Positions 6,254 to 9,228 of a DNA stretch of 9,228 nt are shown in pieces. Under the pieces are notes generated by a model that made no database searches, was not told the DNA's origin, and saw nothing but the letters and a program-made list of their open reading frames with translations. The position numbers and the translations under genes were made by a program. The stretch comes from JAJRXG01 sp964470035 (GTDB lineage Bacteria; Bacteroidota; Bacteroidia; Chitinophagales; Saprospiraceae). Location of the stretch: positions 1 to 9,228 of the forward strand of contig CAYYBR010000169.1 in NCBI GenBank assembly GCA_964470035.1, in the 5' to 3' direction. Numbering within the stretch: the stretch's first letter is position 1; each line of letters begins with the position of its first letter.

Positions 6254-6300
6254 TGTGAAGTATAAGTCGAAATATATTTCCATCTAACCACAGTATTGTT

Positions 6301-8829
6301 CTAAACTTCCTTCCTCAGTACTTCCAGTGGAGACTTATTAATCACATCTCTACTGTTGAGTAATCCGATAGTCACAGTTAGTCCGACTACAAATATGAAG
6401 ACCCATACGATAGGCATCCATTGGATATCGAAGTCTAGCTCGAGTGTCCGAGTTGCAAAGAAGTAGCTCGCTATAAGAGAGAGTCCGATGCCAGTAAGAG
6501 CTGACAGTGATCCCAGCACAGCATATTCAGTAGCATTGATCATGAATATCTGTTTGCGTTGTGCACCGATAGTTCTAAGTAGTACACTCTCTTTGATACG
6601 TTGAAACTTACTCAGTAAAAGGGATGCGATCAATACGATCAGACCAGTCAGTATGCTGAATCCGGCCATGAACTTGATGACATAGCTGACTTTTGTCAGG
6701 ACGTCATTAAGAGCATTGAGTATGGTGCCAAGGTCGATGACTGAGATATTAGGAAAAGCCTTCACCACATCTCTGCGATATTTGGCCGTTGTAGTCGCGT
6801 CGGGACTCTTTGTAACGAGGACCTGGAACTGTGGTGCTTGCTCAAGTACACCAGCAGGAAACAGCACAAAAAACCTGGTATTCATCGATCTGAATTCTAT
6901 GCTCCTGATACTTCCTACAAAAGTTTTGATAAGAGCACCTTGTACATTCCAGAGAAGTTCATCACCGATGCCGACGTCCATAGCTGTTGCCCATGTGTCA
7001 GCTACTGAGACAAAAACACTATCACCAGGTGCTACTGTACCTCGCCACTCGCCCTCGATGATTTCTTCATCTGCATTGAGGGTATCTCTGAAGGATACTC
7101 GTGCTTCTCTATTGATAGACCAGCGACTGGCAGTCCTAGAAGTATCTGCCATCCAATCTTGCTTAGTACGTCCTTGCCATCCGGCGAGACGCATCGTTAC
7201 GATAGGAACTTGCTGGATGATAGGAAGGTCATAAGATTTAGTGAGTGCTGCGAGCTCGTCCTTTTGTTCTTTTTCGATACCATATAAGATGGTATTTGGT
7301 TGATTGCCGGCTTCCATAGAAGAGACATTCTGTAGTAGTAGTCCTTGTATGATAAAGAGCATCGTAAGCACTGCGGTTCCAAGCCCTATGGATAGAATCA
7401 AGGTCTGCGTCTGATTGTTAGGTCGATAGAGATTAGACAACCCTTGTCTGAACACGTAGCTCCAAGATCGAGGGAAGAACTTTCTTACCGACCAAGTGAT
7501 CAACTTGGATACTCCTATCAACACTAGAAATGCAAATGCCAACCCGGCAGTCATCACCGCCCCATCTTTCCAAGATGCCGTAAGCTTCCAAAGGAAGAAG
7601 AAGATACTCAAGATGATGGCTATGCCAACCAAGATGTTGAGTGGTGCCCATCTTCGTTTAGATGATTCATCCGAAACACGCAGCGTCTGAAGAGGACTGA
7701 CATCACGTACACTCAAGAGAGGACCTAGTGCAAACAGTGTTGTCACCACAAGCCCTACGATCGATCCTTCTATCATAGCGCGAGGAGATAGGCCCATCTC
7801 TACTTCATAAGGTAAGAAGTCTCTAAAAAGGATAGGCAGATAGATCTGGATAAGACTCCCAAGTACAGCACCAACTAACACACCGATGGCTCCTAAGACA
7901 AAAATCTGTAGGAAGTAGATGATAAAAGCTTCATTGCCTTTCATGCCTAGACAGCGAAACACTGCTATGGAAGGTATCTTGTTCTTTACATATATCATGA
8001 CACTACTCGCCACGCCTATGCATCCGAGCAGCAGTGATACAAGGGCAACAAGATTGAGGAAGTTATTTAACCCATTAAAGGCTTCACTTAGGTTTTCCTT
8101 GCGGCCTTCTATGGTTTCTATGCGTATACTTTCGTCACGAAATTGTTTTCTGTGCGATGCTCGCCATTCGTCGGGGTCTATCGTTTCATCTACCTTGTAG
8201 TAGTACTCGTAGTCTATCAAACTTCCTGGTTGGATGAGATCTGTATCATCGAGGAAGTCCTGTGAGATATAGACTGACGGGGCGAAGGCACCACCGATAG
8301 CGGTACTACCAAATGCACTCTTGAGTCGTCCTATGATAGGGAAGGTAGCCTGACCTAATTTTATAGAGTCACCTACTGATAGCTCGTATTGGAGCATCAT
8401 GCCATCATCGACAAGAGCTGCTTTTTCCGTTCTAAAAGTTTCGCTAGATGACTGTGGTTCTGCTTTCAGTATGCCATAAAATGGAAACCCTCCTTCGATA
8501 GCTTTGATAGCGACAAACTGAGTCTCATCTTTTGATGGCAGATACGCCATCGAGAGGAGTTGCTTTTGAGAGGCTTTTTCTCCCGGCAGTGAGTCTGCGA
8601 TATTCAGCAAATGCTCTGGTATAGGTTGATTTTCAGAGATAACTATATCAGCACCTAATAGCGATGCGGCTTGCTCGTCTATATCATCAATGAGGTTATA
8701 GTTGAAGGAGTTGATAGCCACTAACGCAGCTATTCCCAGCACTATAGAACCCATGAACATCAGCAGCTTGCCGATATCTTTACGACTATCTCTGTATGCC
8801 GTCTTTGCTATAAAATCAAATGACGCCAT
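6301..8829 (-). CDS. YbbP-like FtsX-family ABC transporter permease
   Basis: 842 residues with two FtsX-type permease modules. One membrane helix lies at about 21-41, followed by a large extracytoplasmic domain (about 45-255). Helices follow near 258-281, 302-328 and 352-374, ending SVRDVSPLQTLR. A middle block of helices sits at about 396-416, 423-444 and 477-499, then a second soluble domain (about 505-712). Three C-terminal helices (715-739, 770-791, 805-826) close with NKSPLEVLRKEV. VFRCLGMKGNEAF and LLRTIGAQRKQIF are the paired cytoplasmic loops typical of the family, where the ATPase is contacted. Length and layout match E. coli YbbP (about 800 residues), a MacB/LolCE-type mechanotransmission permease rather than a classical channel. 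The start lies one base after the stop of the ATPase gene, so the two form one operon. The substrate is unknown; lipoprotein, lipid or envelope-stress roles are possible. No truncation is seen. Confidence 0.93.
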   Translation of the reverse strand: MASFDFIAKTAYRDSRKDIGKLLMFMGSIVLGIAALVAINSFNYNLIDDIDEQAASLLGADIVISENQPIPEHLLNIADSLPGEKASQKQLLSMAYLPSKDETQFVAIKAIEGGFPFYGILKAEPQSSSETFRTEKAALVDDGMMLQYELSVGDSIKLGQATFPIIGRLKSAFGSTAIGGAFAPSVYISQDFLDDTDLIQPGSLIDYEYYYKVDETIDPDEWRASHRKQFRDESIRIETIEGRKENLSEAFNGLNNFLNLVALVSLLLGCIGVASSVMIYVKNKIPSIAVFRCLGMKGNEAFIIYFLQIFVLGAIGVLVGAVLGSLIQIYLPILFRDFLPYEVEMGLSPRAMIEGSIVGLVVTTLFALGPLLSVRDVSPLQTLRVSDESSKRRWAPLNILVGIAIILSIFFFLWKLTASWKDGAVMTAGLAFAFLVLIGVSKLITWSVRKFFPRSWSYVFRQGLSNLYRPNNQTQTLILSIGLGTAVLTMLFIIQGLLLQNVSSMEAGNQPNTILYGIEKEQKDELAALTKSYDLPIIQQVPIVTMRLAGWQGRTKQDWMADTSRTASRWSINREARVSFRDTLNADEEIIEGEWRGTVAPGDSVFVSVADTWATAMDVGIGDELLWNVQGALIKTFVGSIRSIEFRSMNTRFFVLFPAGVLEQAPQFQVLVTKSPDATTTAKYRRDVVKAFPNISVIDLGTILNALNDVLTKVSYVIKFMAGFSILTGLIVLIASLLLSKFQRIKESVLLRTIGAQRKQIFMINATEYAVLGSLSALTGIGLSLIASYFFATRTLELDFDIQWMPIVWVFIFVVGLTVTIGLLNSRDVINKSPLEVLRKEV

Positions 8830-8830
8830 C

Positions 8831-9228
8831 CTAACTTACGAGGATTTCGTCCTTTACAATTTTACCAGACTTTAGTCGAAGTATCCGACCTGCTTTGTTG
8901 GCAAGTTCCATATCGTGTGTGACGATGACAAGGGTAGTGTTTTGTTCTCTGTTGAGCTCGAAGAGAAGACTTTCTACCGATTGGCCAGTTTCACCATCGA
9001 GGTTTCCTGTAGGTTCATCGGCGAATAAGAGTTTTGGAGTATTTGCGAAAGCGCGAGCAAGAGACACTCTCTGCTGCTCACCTCCTGATAACTGACTGGG
9101 GTAGTGGGTCATCCGATCACCCAAACCCACACGCTCAAGAAGCTCTTTGGCCTTCACCTTCGCCTCCTTGGACTTGCCTTGTAGCTCTAGAGGGACCATC
9201 ACATTTTCATAGGCAGAGAGGGTAGGGA
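8831..9228 (-). CDS. LolD/YbbA-like ABC transporter ATP-binding protein, 5' end missing
   Basis: The C-terminal portion, about 132 residues, of an ABC ATPase that runs off the right edge. The first visible residues, LPTLSAYENVMVPLEL, follow the Q-loop in this family, so the Walker A region lies outside the window. Visible are the ABC signature LSGGEQQRVSLARA, Walker B with the D-loop (KLLFADEPTGNLD) and the switch histidine in VIVTHD. The A-x-ENV-x-PLEL and ADEPTGNLD wording is characteristic of the LolD/MacB/YbbA branch that partners FtsX-type permeases. The frame is open to the edge, so an apparent GTG start at 9202 is internal. It powers the permease encoded one base downstream on the same strand. 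In E. coli ybbA sits beside tesA; whether that holds here cannot be seen. Confidence 0.93.
   Translation of the reverse strand, partial: PTLSAYENVMVPLELQGKSKEAKVKAKELLERVGLGDRMTHYPSQLSGGEQQRVSLARAFANTPKLLFADEPTGNLDGETGQSVESLLFELNREQNTTLVIVTHDMELANKAGRILRLKSGKIVKDEILVS

Noticed and set aside
6269..6280. GAAATATATTTC palindrome as an operator
   Set aside because: It lies in a convergent gap away from any start and is low-complexity A/T sequence.
6716..7234. 172-residue open frame opposite the permease gene
   Set aside because: It is antisense to a well-supported FtsX-type permease and resembles no family I know; it is a shadow frame.

Overview
The window looks like chromosome from a member of the Bacteroidota, perhaps Saprospiria-like. 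This is inferred from gene content, the absence of Shine-Dalgarno sequences before nearly all starts, A/T-rich leaders and one possible TAnnTTTG promoter element. No rRNA, tRNA, CRISPR array or transposase is visible.

Layout, left to right. (1) The 3' end of a plus-strand gene carrying an HEYGH zinc-protease-like motif. (2) A divergent pair: a DinB-superfamily protein (minus) and an HxlR-family regulator (plus), separated by a cluster of GTTAC/GTAAC words that is a likely operator. (3) A minus-strand pair, a dodecin-like small protein and a membrane fatty acid hydroxylase/sterol desaturase, eight bases apart. (4) A 1135-residue exported protein on the plus strand with a beta-propeller, HEAT repeats and a single cytochrome c domain, of the type best known from Planctomycetes/Verrucomicrobia. 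(5) A minus-strand ABC transporter operon resembling YbbA-YbbP: an ATPase cut by the right edge, followed one base later by an 842-residue FtsX-type permease.

The most unusual signal lies between genes. Both convergent gaps on the left (423-579 and 1609-1755) consist almost entirely of degenerate 9-bp tandem units. Each gap holds two arrays facing each other, and the G/T-rich strand of each array is the coding strand of the gene that has just ended. The arrays begin at or inside the stop codons, so the last codons of several genes are made of repeat sequence, read in different frames. The third convergent gap (6223-6300) has no array, only a GAAGTTTAGAA word at one gene end. I do not recognise this as a named repeat family. 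Possible explanations are a bidirectional 3'-end or terminator element, or repeats that grow from gene ends.

The genes do not form one pathway. The DinB/HxlR pair suggests a thiol- or electrophile-responsive unit, the dodecin/hydroxylase pair is a probable small operon, and the ABC pair is an export or lipoprotein/lipid-handling system. The large cytochrome protein stands alone.
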